Assembly: GCF_016836705.1 (NCBI RefSeq)
Contig: NZ_JAFCGY010000009.1
Span: 113,547-177,546, forward strand
Direction of reading: 5' to 3'
Length of the DNA: 64,000 nt
Origin: Mesorhizobium caraganae
GTDB taxonomy: Bacteria; Pseudomonadota; Alphaproteobacteria; Rhizobiales; Rhizobiaceae
Shown here piece by piece: positions 34,479 to 44,189 of the stretch (position 1 is the first letter of the stretch; each line of letters opens with the position of its first letter). Below the pieces are notes generated by a model. The model was not told where the DNA came from. It saw nothing but the letters and a program-made list of their open reading frames with translations, and searched no databases. Both the position numbers and the translations under genes were made by a program.

Positions 34479-36119
34479 TCACCCCTCCAACCACACCTTC
34501 TCAAAATGCTGTTCCAGCGACTGGTGTTGTTCGCAGCCTTGCACGCCCTTGCGGTAGGTGCGGTAGACCGAGCGCCAGTAGGGCTGGATGATGATGCCGG
34601 CATCGCGCAGATTCTGCTCGATCCTGGCCATGATCTCCTTGCGCTGGGCGGCATCCGGCGTTGCCAGCGCCTTGTCGAGAAGTTCGTCGAACTCCTTGTC
34701 GGCATAGGCGCTTTCGTTCCAGGCAGCGCCCGATTTATAGGCCAGCGCCAGCACCTGGACGCCGAGCGGGCGCCCGAGCCATTCGGTGGTGGAGAAGGGG
34801 TATTTGCTCCAGTCGTTCCAGAAGGTCGCCGCCGGCAACACCGTGCGCTTGATCTTCAGGCCGGCCTCGCGCATCTGCGCTGCGATCGCGTCGCCAGTGC
34901 TCTTTTGCCATTCGACGTCGACGGAGATCAGGTCGAATTCGTGGTCGGCTTTGCCGGCCTCGGCAAGCAGTTTCTTCGCCTGATCCACGTCACGCTTGGC
35001 CGGGCCGATATCGGCAAACTCAGGATGCATCGGGCCGACATGATGGTTGTCGGCGGGCTTGCCGCGACCACCGAGGCCAAGCGCCAGCACGGCCGAATTG
35101 TCGACGGCAAGCTGGGCGGCGCGGCGCACCTTGACGTCGTCATAGGGCGCGTTGCCGACATTGAAGCGGGCAACGATGGTCGAGCCGGTAGCGATCTCGG
35201 AATTTTGCAAGCCCATCTGCTCGGTCTGCGACACGGCGTCGGAAGCGGTCTCGTGGTCGGTGTCGATCTCGCCGGATTCGAACGCCGACAGCATGGCGTT
35301 GGGGTCGGAGCCGTAGTCGACCCATTTGATGCCATCGAGGTAGAAGTCGCCTTTCCACCACGGCTTGTCCTTGCGCTTCACCTCAGCACTTGTCTCGGCA
35401 TTCCAGCTGACCAGTTCACAGGGACCGGTGGTGATCGCCAGCGCCTTCATCGGGTCGTCGCCGCCCTCATAGGAGCGGTGCATGATCAGCGCCGGATAGT
35501 CGGCCATGCCGGCGATCAGCGAGATGTCGGGCTTCGGCAGATTGAGTTTTACGGTGAAGTCGTCGACCTTCTCGATGCCGCCATCGACCGGCTTTTTGGT
35601 GTCGGCGTTGACCAGAGCACCCATGCGCGCGGCGACCGAATTGCCGGCAACGGAAGCATCGCACCAGCGGGTCAGATTGTGGATGACATCGTCGGCGTTG
35701 AAGGTGTCGCCGTTAGACCAGGTGATGCCCTTGTGCACATGCAGGGTGATTGTTTTCGCATCGTCGCTGGTTTCCCAGCTTTCGAGCAGCCACGGTTCGA
35801 AGGTGAAGTCGCGGTTCCAGCGCACCAGATATTCGTTGCAGTGGCGCGCGACATTGGACATTTCGACGCCGTCGAAAGTGCGCGGATCCTTGAAGCCCTT
35901 GACGTTCATGGCGACGCGCAAGGTACCGCCCCGCTTCGGCTCCTCGGCCCGGGCAGGCGACGTGCTGAGGCCACCCAGCGCCAGCGCTCCGGCCGCGCTG
36001 ACGCCGAAGCCGGCCATGATGGCGAGATATTCGCGCCGGCTGACGCCGCCTTTCCTGAAATCATCGGCAACGGGTTTCGCCTGCGGGTGCAGTCTTCTGT
36101 CGGTCAGCATGAATTTCAT
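34479..36119 (-). CDS. Tat-exported ABC transporter substrate-binding protein, family 5 (peptide/opine type)
   Basis: The 546-residue protein starts with a twin-arginine signal (SRREYLAIM at about 27-35, then a hydrophobic stretch ending TSPARAEE). The SBP_bac_5 fold follows: GGTLRVAMNV, NEYLVRWNRDFTFEPWLLES, DAKTITLHVHKGITWSNGDT and FNADDVIHNLTRW. Members bind di- and oligopeptides, nickel chelates, opines or sugars for import. No permease or ATPase gene lies beside it: an esterase gene is upstream and a truncated TPR gene downstream. The ATG at 36119 has GAGGGA upstream and gives a proper signal peptide. Confidence 0.88.
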   Translation of the reverse strand: MKFMLTDRRLHPQAKPVADDFRKGGVSRREYLAIMAGFGVSAAGALALGGLSTSPARAEEPKRGGTLRVAMNVKGFKDPRTFDGVEMSNVARHCNEYLVRWNRDFTFEPWLLESWETSDDAKTITLHVHKGITWSNGDTFNADDVIHNLTRWCDASVAGNSVAARMGALVNADTKKPVDGGIEKVDDFTVKLNLPKPDISLIAGMADYPALIMHRSYEGGDDPMKALAITTGPCELVSWNAETSAEVKRKDKPWWKGDFYLDGIKWVDYGSDPNAMLSAFESGEIDTDHETASDAVSQTEQMGLQNSEIATGSTIVARFNVGNAPYDDVKVRRAAQLAVDNSAVLALGLGGRGKPADNHHVGPMHPEFADIGPAKRDVDQAKKLLAEAGKADHEFDLISVDVEWQKSTGDAIAAQMREAGLKIKRTVLPAATFWNDWSKYPFSTTEWLGRPLGVQVLALAYKSGAAWNESAYADKEFDELLDKALATPDAAQRKEIMARIEQNLRDAGIIIQPYWRSVYRTYRKGVQGCEQHQSLEQHFEKVWLEG

Positions 36120-36317
36120 CGTCGTTCCCTCTTTTGTTGGGCGCCCCGACAAATCGCTTCTGTTTGGGAGGGAGATGCGATCGCCGGGGCGCCGTTGCCT
36201 GAGCAGGGATGATAGGGCGAGCTGACATTGGGATATGTTCGCTTTTCCGCAATTCTTGTGCGCTGCTCCGCAGTCGCGGCATGGCAAGTCAGAAGTCGCA
36301 GCGCGAAGGAAACGGCC

Positions 36318-37304
<987 letters not shown>

Positions 37305-37311
37305 TTTGCGC

Positions 37312-37989
37312 TCAGAGTTCGCCGTAGAGCCGGCCGGCGTTTTCAAAGGTGAAGCGCAGCGGCACCGAACCCTCGACCTGCCATGCGCTGACGGTGTCGC
37401 CCGCCATCAGCCGGCAGGCGTCGATGGTGTTGGTGATGGCGCCGCCATAGAGCCGGTTGGCGAGGTTGAGGATGGCGGTCTGGTGCATGGCGGCACTGCC
37501 GCTGCCGCAGGCATCCTTGACCAAAAGTACACGAAAGCCGGATGCGACCGCGTCCTTCACGGTGGCGTCGACGCAGGCCTCGGTCCACACGCCGGCGACG
37601 ATCAGCCATTCGATGCCGCCGGATTTGAGGTCACGCGCCGCCGGCCCCGAACGGAAGGCGCTGGCCTCCGCCTTGATCAGCAACGCTTCGCCATTGGCCG
37701 GCGCCACCTCATGACAGATTTCCGTCAGCGGATCGCTCTTGTCGGAAAAGGCCGACTTGCCGTCGGCATCGAGCGGATGGAACGGCCGCGCCTTGGCGAT
37801 GTCGACGATATAGGCCCAGTGGTAGAGCGGCACGAAATTGCGCCGCGCCGCCGCCTGCAGGCGCTTGACGTTTGCCAGCACCTCGCCATAGCCTTCGACC
37901 AGATAGCGCTTGTCTTGCCGATGCTCCTCCTGGAGGTCGATAAACACCGCCGCCACCGTGCCGCGTTTGATCGAGATCGGGCTTTTCAT
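37312..37989 (-). CDS. isochorismatase-like cysteine hydrolase
   Basis: The 225-residue protein shows the catalytic triad of the family: Asp in AVFIDLQEEH, Lys in LLIKAEASAF and Cys in GVWTEACVDATVKDA. Family members include nicotinamidases, N-carbamoylsarcosine amidases, ureidoacrylate hydrolases and isochorismatases. The Cys-containing form here points to an amidase rather than a true isochorismatase. It is followed within 7 nt by the HSL-type esterase, so the two may act on one compound. Confidence 0.83.
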   Translation of the reverse strand: MKSPISIKRGTVAAVFIDLQEEHRQDKRYLVEGYGEVLANVKRLQAAARRNFVPLYHWAYIVDIAKARPFHPLDADGKSAFSDKSDPLTEICHEVAPANGEALLIKAEASAFRSGPAARDLKSGGIEWLIVAGVWTEACVDATVKDAVASGFRVLLVKDACGSGSAAMHQTAILNLANRLYGGAITNTIDACRLMAGDTVSAWQVEGSVPLRFTFENAGRLYGEL

Positions 37990-38080
37990 ATGGATGGGCC
38001 TGTACCTGTTGCCGCCGACGCCGCTCCGTTCAGCGAGTTGGCGCAGGCTTTGGCGATTAGCCCAAAAGCTCTCGCGACTT

Positions 38081-38266
38081 CGTCATCCCAGGGCGAAGCA
38101 GCCGCGGAGCGGCGTCGCGGAGACCCTGGGATCCATGCCGTGACCTCCGCCGAGGAGTGCAGCGGAGCAGAATTCTGCATTGTTGCGGCGCTCGGGAGTC
38201 CCGGCATGGATCCTAGGGTCTGCGCCGCGTCGCTGCGCTCCTTGCTTCGCCCTAGGATGACGATGG
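38081..38266. repeat. palindromic mosaic repeat, family F
   Basis: Left arm CGTCATCCCAGGGCGAAGCA and right arm TTGCTTCGCCCTAGGATGAC are inverted copies; inner segments GACCCTGGGATCCATGCCGT and GGCATGGATCCTAGGGTC are inverted as well. The composition differs from families A to E, which share CTCCCC-type arms. It lies upstream of the isochorismatase-like gene and downstream of the M24 gene. Confidence 0.75.
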
Positions 38267-38308
38267 GATGGGAGTTCGCGCTGGTTGCCAAGGGATGGGA
38301 AACGATCG

Positions 38309-39613
38309 TCAAACCTGCTTCTCCAGAAATTCATCCTCATAGGGAAAGCGCGACAACAACTCGGTGCCGGTGTCGGTGATCAGGATCTCGTCCTCCAGCT
38401 TGACGCCCTCACGGCCGCCTTTCTCGCCGATATAGCTTTCCACGCTGACCACCATGCCGGGCACGATAATGCCGTCGCGGCCATAGGTCTCATAGTCCAT
38501 GGCATGGGCAATGAATGGCGTCTCGCCATGCATGCCGACGCCGTGCATCACTGAGGTATAGCGCTGGTCGACGAAACGGTCCGGGATTTTCCACGCTTTT
38601 TCGGCGATCTCGCGAAAGGCCATGCCCGGCTTGACGATCGAAATATTGTGCTGAACCTGGTCGTGCGCCATGCGGTAGAGCGATTTCTGGTAGTCGGTCG
38701 GCTTGCCCGGTCCGCAGCGGAAGGTGCGCGAGAAATCGGAATAGTAGCCGTAGCAGCCGATCGTGTCGGTATCGAGCGCCAAGAGTTCGCCCGGCCGGAT
38801 CTTGCGGCCGCTGGCTTCGTTGAACCACGGATTGGTGCGCTGGCCGGAGGTGAGCAGCCGCGTCTCGATGAACTCGCCGCCTTGCCGGATGACCTCGCCA
38901 TACATGATGGCGAACAGCTCGTTTTCGGAAACGCCGGGCTTGATCGCCTCGCGCACGGCGTAGACGGCGGCTTCGGCGCCGGCCATCGACACCTGCAGGC
39001 ATTTCACTTCCTCAGGCGTCTTGACCGCGCGCACCGCCAGGATTTCGCCCTGGCAATCCCTGACCTCGCAGCCGCGCTTTTCCAGGGCCAGCGCCTGCAG
39101 ATGGCTGCAGCGGTCGAGCCCAAGTTTCATCGAGCCGCCGCCGTGCTTCTTCAGGAGTTCGGCGATCTCGTCGGCAAACGGGCCGGCGGTTTCGTCGTCG
39201 CGGCCCGACACCGAAGACCACACCAGCTTGGACGGCCGCGCCTCGTCGATCGTGTCGAGCACCATCGAAACATGGTAACTCTGCGGATATTCGAACAGCA
39301 CGATCGGCCCTTCGGTCGGGATAAAGAAATAGCGCGTCGAATTGCGCAGGAAATAGCCGAACATGTTGCGCGAGCCGGTGGCGTAGCGCTGGTTGTAAGG
39401 GTCGAACAGCACGACGCCGCCATAGCCGGCCTCGCGCATCCATTGGCGCAACTTGGCAAGCCGTCCTTTTCTCAGTGCGTCGGCATCGATGAAGGACGGC
39501 TCGGTGTCCGACAGCCACATGCCGCCGGCCGGGTCAGCCGCAGCCGGATGGCGCATGCGGTCTTTGAAGTCCACATCCTCGGTGCTGTCGGGATCGAATA
39601 CGACGATGCTCAT
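38309..39613 (-). CDS. M24-family (creatinase/aminopeptidase P fold) enzyme, DddP-like
   Basis: The 434-residue protein has a creatinase N-terminal domain (YGGVVLFDPYNQRYATGSRN) and a pita-bread catalytic domain. Probable metal ligands are in LALDTDTIGCYGYYSDFSRT (two Asp), SVMHGVGMHGE (His), VVSVESYIGEKGG (Glu) and VKLEDEILIT (Glu). The blocks GGEFIETRLLTSGQRTNPWF and KLEDEILIT recall, from memory, DddP, the M24-type DMSP lyase of marine roseobacters. Xaa-Pro peptidase and creatinase-like activities are the alternatives. The ATG at 39613 has AGGAGG 8 nt upstream. A GlxA-type regulator lies upstream on the same strand. Confidence 0.8.
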   Translation of the reverse strand: MSIVVFDPDSTEDVDFKDRMRHPAAADPAGGMWLSDTEPSFIDADALRKGRLAKLRQWMREAGYGGVVLFDPYNQRYATGSRNMFGYFLRNSTRYFFIPTEGPIVLFEYPQSYHVSMVLDTIDEARPSKLVWSSVSGRDDETAGPFADEIAELLKKHGGGSMKLGLDRCSHLQALALEKRGCEVRDCQGEILAVRAVKTPEEVKCLQVSMAGAEAAVYAVREAIKPGVSENELFAIMYGEVIRQGGEFIETRLLTSGQRTNPWFNEASGRKIRPGELLALDTDTIGCYGYYSDFSRTFRCGPGKPTDYQKSLYRMAHDQVQHNISIVKPGMAFREIAEKAWKIPDRFVDQRYTSVMHGVGMHGETPFIAHAMDYETYGRDGIIVPGMVVSVESYIGEKGGREGVKLEDEILITDTGTELLSRFPYEDEFLEKQV

Positions 39614-39738
39614 TGGGTGCGCCTCCTGAAGGCTCGAACATAGCCGGGTGTTGGGTAAAGGCCGCGCGAAAATCCGCAGATGTCGTGCGAAATGCCGCAG
39701 GAAGGGCATAGGTACAAAGGGCGATGTTGCGATCCTTC

Positions 39739-39897
39739 GCGCCCCCCTCTGTCCTGCCGGACATCTCCCCCACAAGGAGGGAGATTAGCAGCTCTCGCGT
39801 CCTGCTCGATCTGCAACGTTGGTGATTGGCGAAAGCCGAGGCGACATCTGATCTCCCCCCAAGTGGGGGAGATGTCCGGCAGGACAGAGGGGGGCGC
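39739..39897. repeat. palindromic mosaic repeat, family A copy 3
   Basis: Arms GCGCCCCCCTCTGTCCTGCC and the inverse GGCAGGACAGAGGGGGGCGC are perfect inverted copies. Inner ATCTCCCCCACAAGG pairs with its inverse. The centre (TTGGTGATTGGCGAAAGCCG) resembles copy 1 (TTTCGCCAATCGC, inverted). It fills most of the 323-bp gap between the M24 gene start and the GlxA-type regulator stop, leaving little room for a promoter. Confidence 0.8.
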
Positions 39898-39936
39898 TGT
39901 CCCGCCAGTGTTTCAATATTCAGCACACCGAAGAAA

Positions 39937-40986
39937 CTAATGCCGCCGCATCGCCTTCGGCGCATGCCCGTGCTCTTCGCGAAAAGCCCTCGCAAAGCTC
40001 GACATCGAGGCAAAGCCGCAGGCCAGCGCCACGTCGCGCACCATCAGCGTTGAATGCGCCAGAAGGTCGGCGGCGCGCCGCAGCCTGAGGCGCCGGTAGT
40101 AGCCGTTGGGCGAAATGCTGAGCTCGGTGCGGAAATTGCGCTCCAGCTTGTCGGAGGAGACGCCGAGTCTTGCCGCCAGTTCCGTCATGCCGAGCCGCTC
40201 TTCCACCGCATCCTCCATGATGGCGATGGCCGACAGCACCAGCTCGTTCTGGACGCCGGTGCGCAGCCTGAGTGGCATCAGCTTGCGGTCCACACTGGAG
40301 CGCAAAGGGCTGTGCACGAACCATTCGGCGACGCCTGCCGCGAGCTCGCCACCATAATCGTTGGTGATGATCTCCAGCATCATGTCGAGGCTGCCGACGC
40401 CACCGGCCGAGGTGAAGCGCTTGCGGTCGATGACGTAGAGGTCGCGCCTCAACTCGATGTCCGGAAACGCCTCGGTGAAGGCGGCCTGACTGGTCCAGTG
40501 CAAGGTGCAGGCATGGCCGTCGAGCAGACCGGCCCTGGCGAGGAAGAAGGCGGCATCGGCCACCGCGCCGATATGGGCGCCGCCCCGCAGGCTCTTGCGC
40601 ATCCAGGCAACCGCATCGGCGGCGACAAGCAAGTCGGCATTGCCGCCCGAACAGACGACGATGCGGTCTACCTTCGGCGCGCCTGAGGCTGAGAATCCGG
40701 GTTGTATGACAACCCCATTGGACGCCTCGACCGTGCCCTTGTCGGCGCCGACGATCACCCAGCGGTAGCAATCGCGTTTGGCCAGCACATTGGCGGCGCG
40801 CAGCGGCTCGATGACCGAACTGAACGCCATCATCGGAAAGCCGGGAAACACCAGCACGGCGAAGGTGAGGGGGCCTTCGTGCGCTGCCGGCTGCACCCGA
40901 TCCTGTCTTCTGCTGGCATGGACGGTATTCACAATTGTGTATTTCCCAGGCGCGTTATTGGTGGCAGACAGGGATATAGCGGGCAT
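39937..40986 (-). CDS. GlxA-family AraC-type transcriptional regulator
   Basis: The protein (about 349 residues) has an N-terminal DJ-1/PfpI-like domain (FAVLVFPGFPMMAFSSVIEP, VCSGGNADLL) and two C-terminal AraC helix-turn-helix units (SPNGYYRRLRLRRAADLL, VALACGFASMSSFARAF). Relatives such as GbdR, CdhR and ArgR control quaternary-amine or amino-acid catabolism. The M24 gene is its nearest same-strand target. The start is uncertain: the ATG at 40986 has GGACCAGG nearby, and a GTG at about 40932 would also leave the domains intact. It diverges from msrC. Confidence 0.82.
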   Translation of the reverse strand: MPAISLSATNNAPGKYTIVNTVHASRRQDRVQPAAHEGPLTFAVLVFPGFPMMAFSSVIEPLRAANVLAKRDCYRWVIVGADKGTVEASNGVVIQPGFSASGAPKVDRIVVCSGGNADLLVAADAVAWMRKSLRGGAHIGAVADAAFFLARAGLLDGHACTLHWTSQAAFTEAFPDIELRRDLYVIDRKRFTSAGGVGSLDMMLEIITNDYGGELAAGVAEWFVHSPLRSSVDRKLMPLRLRTGVQNELVLSAIAIMEDAVEERLGMTELAARLGVSSDKLERNFRTELSISPNGYYRRLRLRRAADLLAHSTLMVRDVALACGFASMSSFARAFREEHGHAPKAMRRH

Positions 40987-41014
40987 CCTGGTCCGCCGGC
41001 AACGGAGACGAACC

Positions 41015-41512
41015 ATGTTTGCGGCTCAGACCATCGACAGCACCGACAAGCCAGCCTTCTACCGCGAACTGGCCACCCAGTTGAAGGCGCTGCTGGAGGG
41101 CGAGAGCGACTCGGTCGCCAACGCCGCCAACACATCGGCGCTGATCTTCCAGATGGTGCCCGACCTCAACTGGGCCGGCTTCTATTTCCTGGCCTCCGAC
41201 GAGGAGCTGGTGCTTGGGCCGTTCCAGGGCAAGCCGGCCTGTGTGCGCATCGCCGTCGGCAAGGGCGTGTGCGGCACCGCAGTCGATCTCGAAATGTCGA
41301 TGCTGGTCAAGGATGTGCGCGAATTTGCCGGCCATATCGCCTGCGACGCCGACTCGCGCTCGGAACTGGTCGTGCTGCTCAGGGATAATGACGGCGTCTT
41401 CGGCCTGATCGACCTCGACAGCCCGACGCCCGGCCGCTTCGACAAGGACGACCAGGCCGGCATCGAGGCACTGGCCGCGATCTATGTCGCGGCAAGCTCG
41501 TTCGAGGATTGA
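41015..41512 (+). CDS. msrC: free methionine-(R)-sulfoxide reductase (GAF-domain fRMsr)
   Basis: The 165-residue single-GAF protein reduces free methionine-R-sulfoxide. Three cysteines lie at about 76 (GKPACVRIA), 86 (KGVCGTAV) and 110 (GHIACDADSRSEL). Their spacings (10 and 24) equal those of the catalytic and resolving cysteines 84, 94 and 118 of Escherichia coli fRMsr (YebR). LNWAGFYFL is also typical. The ATG at 41015 follows GGAG at 41004-41007. Confidence 0.9.
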   Translation: MFAAQTIDSTDKPAFYRELATQLKALLEGESDSVANAANTSALIFQMVPDLNWAGFYFLASDEELVLGPFQGKPACVRIAVGKGVCGTAVDLEMSMLVKDVREFAGHIACDADSRSELVVLLRDNDGVFGLIDLDSPTPGRFDKDDQAGIEALAAIYVAASSFED

Positions 41513-41518
41513 GCGGCT

Positions 41519-42595
41519 TTAAGCGAACTTCACCAGCATCAGGCTGAAGCAGCCGATGAACAGGAAGGCCGAGAAGGCAAGCGCCAGCGGCCGCAGGCCG
41601 CGCGAGCGCAGCTGCGAAATGTTGGCCTGCAGGCCCATGGCCGCGAGCCCCATGGTCAGCATGATGGTGGTGCCGAGCGCCATCGCCGACTTCACTTCGG
41701 CTGGTACGGTGACCAGGCTGTTCAGCGCTACGACGGCGACGAAAGCGGCGACGAACCACGGCATGGGCGGCCGTGCCGCCGATTGATCGCCTGACCGGTC
41801 GCTGCTCGTCTTGCGGCGCGCCATCAGGCCGAGCGCGATGACCATCGGGGCCAGCATGGAAACCCGGGTCAGCTTGGCGACGGTGGCGATCTCGCCGGAC
41901 TGGGCGCCGTTCTGGAAGCCTGCGCCGATGACCTGCGCCACCTCGTGGATCGAGGCGCCTGCCCACAGACCGAATGCGTGCTGGTCGAGGCCGAGCACCG
42001 GCGCCAGCAGCGGGAAGCCAAGCATGGCGACGGTGCCGAACAGCGTGATCGAGGCGACGGCGTAGGTGACGTCTTCGTCGCGCGCATCGGTGACGATGTT
42101 GGTGGCGACGATCGCCGAGGCGCCGCAGATCGAGGTGCCGGCGGCAATCAGTTGCGCCAGCTTGGCGTCGACGCCGAGCAGCCGGCCGAGCGTGATGGTG
42201 AAGACGAAGGTCGCGCCAAGGGCAGCCGCCACGATGCCGACGCCGCTGGCGCCGATGGAGACGACCTGGCCCAGCGTCAGCTGGAAGCCGAGCAGCACGA
42301 TGGCAAAGCGCAGCAGGCGCTTTTGCGAGAAGGCGATGCCGGCCTTGGCGTGGGCCGGTGTGCCGAGCACATTGGAATAGATCATGCCGGCTACGACGGC
42401 GAGGATCATCGGGCTGAACAAGGCAACGCCGGAGACATTGTGGGCCGAGAACGCCACTGCCGTGATCATCGCCACCAGCACGATGCCGGGGATAACGCCA
42501 TTCCACACCGAATCGAGCCGCTTGCGGCCCGCAGCCAGATCGGCAGAAATCGTGCTTTTCGGAATATCGTTCGCGATGTGGGTAGCGGAAGACAA
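41519..42595 (-). CDS. YeiH-family (UPF0324) putative sulfate/anion exporter
   Basis: The 358-residue protein has about ten membrane helices and family blocks GTSICGASAIVATNIVTDA, ASIHEVAQVIGAGF and LGFQLTLGQVVSIGASG. YeiH proteins are annotated as putative sulfate exporters, and relatives occur in sulfolactate or taurine catabolism. A LysR regulator often diverges from such genes, but none is present here. The stop faces the msrC stop with 6 bp between. Upstream palindromes may be its operator. Confidence 0.87.
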   Translation of the reverse strand: MSSATHIANDIPKSTISADLAAGRKRLDSVWNGVIPGIVLVAMITAVAFSAHNVSGVALFSPMILAVVAGMIYSNVLGTPAHAKAGIAFSQKRLLRFAIVLLGFQLTLGQVVSIGASGVGIVAAALGATFVFTITLGRLLGVDAKLAQLIAAGTSICGASAIVATNIVTDARDEDVTYAVASITLFGTVAMLGFPLLAPVLGLDQHAFGLWAGASIHEVAQVIGAGFQNGAQSGEIATVAKLTRVSMLAPMVIALGLMARRKTSSDRSGDQSAARPPMPWFVAAFVAVVALNSLVTVPAEVKSAMALGTTIMLTMGLAAMGLQANISQLRSRGLRPLALAFSAFLFIGCFSLMLVKFA

Positions 42596-42622
42596 TGCAA
42601 TTCTCCAGGCGACTATGCTGGA

Positions 42623-42697
42623 GGAATGCCATTCCTAAACCAATCTTTCCAACGAATTGTTCTGGTTAGAATGATCGATTTTTACGAACGATTGGTT
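42623..42697. promoter_or_regulatory. inverted repeats upstream of the YeiH-family gene
   Basis: GGAATGCCATTCC (42623-42635) is a 13-bp palindrome 27 bp from the YeiH-type start. AACCAATC (42638-42645) is repeated in inverse as GATTGGTT (42690-42697), with AT-rich DNA between. This looks like an activator or repressor region plus promoter for the minus-strand gene. The regulator is not identified; LysR-type control would fit relatives. Confidence 0.4.
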
Positions 42698-42907
42698 TTT
42701 GAGCTGACGATGGAACACCTCCCGAATTCGACAGGCTGGGCCAATCTCAAAATCTTGACGGGCTGAACTTCCTGTTCCAGCGTGGCGCCATGTTCGTTTT
42801 TGCACTCGCCATCACCAAGCGACGTCGCCCCTGCACAGTGCGGAGCGGCAAGGCGATTGCGCGACGACAAAGACCGGCACACTAGATCCCAGTTCATTCG
42901 TTTCCAG
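42698..42907. other. gene-poor intergenic stretch with a small possible ORF
   Basis: Between the YeiH promoter and the terminator at 42908 there is no convincing gene. A 31-codon frame starts at 42791 (MFVFALAITKRRRP...) and stops at 42884-42886, 21 nt before the hairpin. Its start lacks a good ribosome site. It could be a leader peptide, an sRNA locus or chance. Confidence 0.3.
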
Positions 42908-42937
42908 CCCCGCCGCCACATCAGCCGGCGGGGTTTT
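42908..42937 (+). terminator. rho-independent terminator without an obvious upstream gene
   Basis: Stem CCCCGCCG (42908-42915) pairs with CGGCGGGG (42926-42933), the loop is 10 nt and TTTT follows. It ends 18 nt before the acetyltransferase start, so it would stop or attenuate a plus-strand transcript made from the preceding 200 bp. Confidence 0.65.
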
Positions 42938-42955
42938 CATGTCTGGAGCCTTGCT

Positions 42956-43420
42956 ATGACCAATTCTTCCATCCGGTTTCGGCCGGCCGAACGCGCTGAT
43001 GCCGCCAAGATCAGGGACATCGTGCGCGCCGCCTATGCCAAATGGGTGCCGGTGATCGGCCGCGAGCCGCTGCCGATGCGCGCCGACTATGACAAGGCGG
43101 TGGCCGAGCATCCGTTCGATGTCGCCGTCGAGGATGACCATATTGTCGGCATGATCGAGACCATGCTGGAGGACGATCACCTCTGGATCGAGAATGTCTG
43201 CGTCGCGCCGCAGGCGCAGGGCAGGGGGATTGGCCGGCTGTTGCTGGAGCGGGCCGAAGAGAAGGCACGCGCGGCCGGGCGCCGCGAACTGCGCCTGCTG
43301 ACCAATGGCGCTTTCGAGGCCAATGTGTTGTTGTACAAAAGGCATGGCTATTCGGTCGACCGGGAGGAGCCGTTCATGGGCGGCATGACGGTCTATATGA
43401 GCAAGAGATTGACGCGATAG
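42956..43420 (+). CDS. GNAT-family N-acetyltransferase
   Basis: The 154-residue protein has the acetyl-CoA signature APQAQGRGIGRLLLERAEEK and the later ANVLLYKRHGYSV and MTVYMSKRL, the usual GNAT pattern. The substrate is not evident. The ATG at 42956 has GGAG at 42944-42947. An ACT-domain gene follows after 15 nt and a broken gene after that, suggesting a small operon. The terminator just upstream could attenuate it. Confidence 0.85.
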   Translation: MTNSSIRFRPAERADAAKIRDIVRAAYAKWVPVIGREPLPMRADYDKAVAEHPFDVAVEDDHIVGMIETMLEDDHLWIENVCVAPQAQGRGIGRLLLERAEEKARAAGRRELRLLTNGAFEANVLLYKRHGYSVDREEPFMGGMTVYMSKRLTR

Positions 43421-43435
43421 CAGGCAATCGGAAGC

Positions 43436-43834
43436 ATGGATACGACGATGGCAGTCAGCGTCCGGTTGAAGCCACTCTCGGGGCGGTATGCGGTTTCGCG
43501 CCTCGAAGCAAAAGAGAGCATTCCCGGCTGGGCCGACGGACCGGGCTTCGTCAGCATCACCAGGACCGAGGACGAGCTTTCGGTGGTCTGCCTGCAGGAG
43601 CGGGTGCCAGACGGGGTGAAGCACGACAGGGACTGGGTCGCCCTGAAGCTCCAGGGTCCCTTTGCCTTCGACGAAACAGGCATCGTGCTGTCGGTAATAA
43701 AGCCATTGTCGGAAAACGAACTCGGCATTTTTCTGGTATCCACCTTCGATGGCGACCATCTGCTCGTCAAGGTGAAGGATGAAGCGAAGGCGAGAACCCT
43801 TCTGGGTGAAGCCGGACATACGATTACAATGTGA
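43436..43834 (+). CDS. ACT-domain protein (COG3603/CASTOR-like)
   Basis: The 132-residue protein reads SVRLKPLSGRYAVSRLEA, TRTEDELSVVC, WVALKLQGPFAFDETGIV and the hallmark ELGIFLVSTFDGDHLLVK. These match small tandem-ACT proteins of COG3603, presumed amino-acid sensors. An internal ATG at 43448 is an alternative start. It follows the acetyltransferase by 15 nt, so co-expression is likely. Confidence 0.8.
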   Translation: MDTTMAVSVRLKPLSGRYAVSRLEAKESIPGWADGPGFVSITRTEDELSVVCLQERVPDGVKHDRDWVALKLQGPFAFDETGIVLSVIKPLSENELGIFLVSTFDGDHLLVKVKDEAKARTLLGEAGHTITM

Positions 43835-43852
43835 GCGAATAGGGAGGATGGC

Positions 43853-44189
43853 GTGATGCAGGAGGCTGTCCAGGATCTCTGCAGGATTGCGCCGAAGTTG
43901 ACGGAAAGTCTCAATCTGGAGCAAATTACTGCAGCGCAAAATTGTATCGAATCCCTCGTTTCACCATTATCCACCGACGACAAGCGCGCTGATATCGTTG
44001 CTGCCGGCCGATGGCGACACGGCCTACGGGCTCAACTGGTCCATTTTGCATGCGATCGAAGCAGCTCCGCAGTGACCGAAGTGGGACATGCTTCGGGATG
44101 AAGGAAATGATTGGGTTCGCAGCTTACGTCAAAGGCTCGTCAATGCCGCTTTCGAGGCCACACAGGAGCTCGGCTCGAAAGCCCACTGA
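43853..44189 (+). pseudogene. degraded small gene of unknown function
   Basis: A GTG/ATG start (43853/43856) with GGGAGGATGG upstream opens MQEAVQDLCRIAPKL, but the better-looking continuation is in the +1 frame (WSKLLQRKIVSNPSF, TTSALISLLPADGDTAYGLN, WSILHAIEAAPQ). It hits TGA at 44073-44075 and resumes as PKWDMLRDEGNDWVRSLRQR to TGA 44187-44189. One frameshift near 43895-43905 and one nonsense change (possibly TGG to TGA) explain this. It follows the ACT gene by 18 nt. I do not recognise the family. Confidence 0.5.

Noticed and set aside
42682..42921. Minus-strand frame upstream of the YeiH-type gene as a LysR regulator remnant
   Set aside because: Translated sequence shows no LysR helix-turn-helix pattern.
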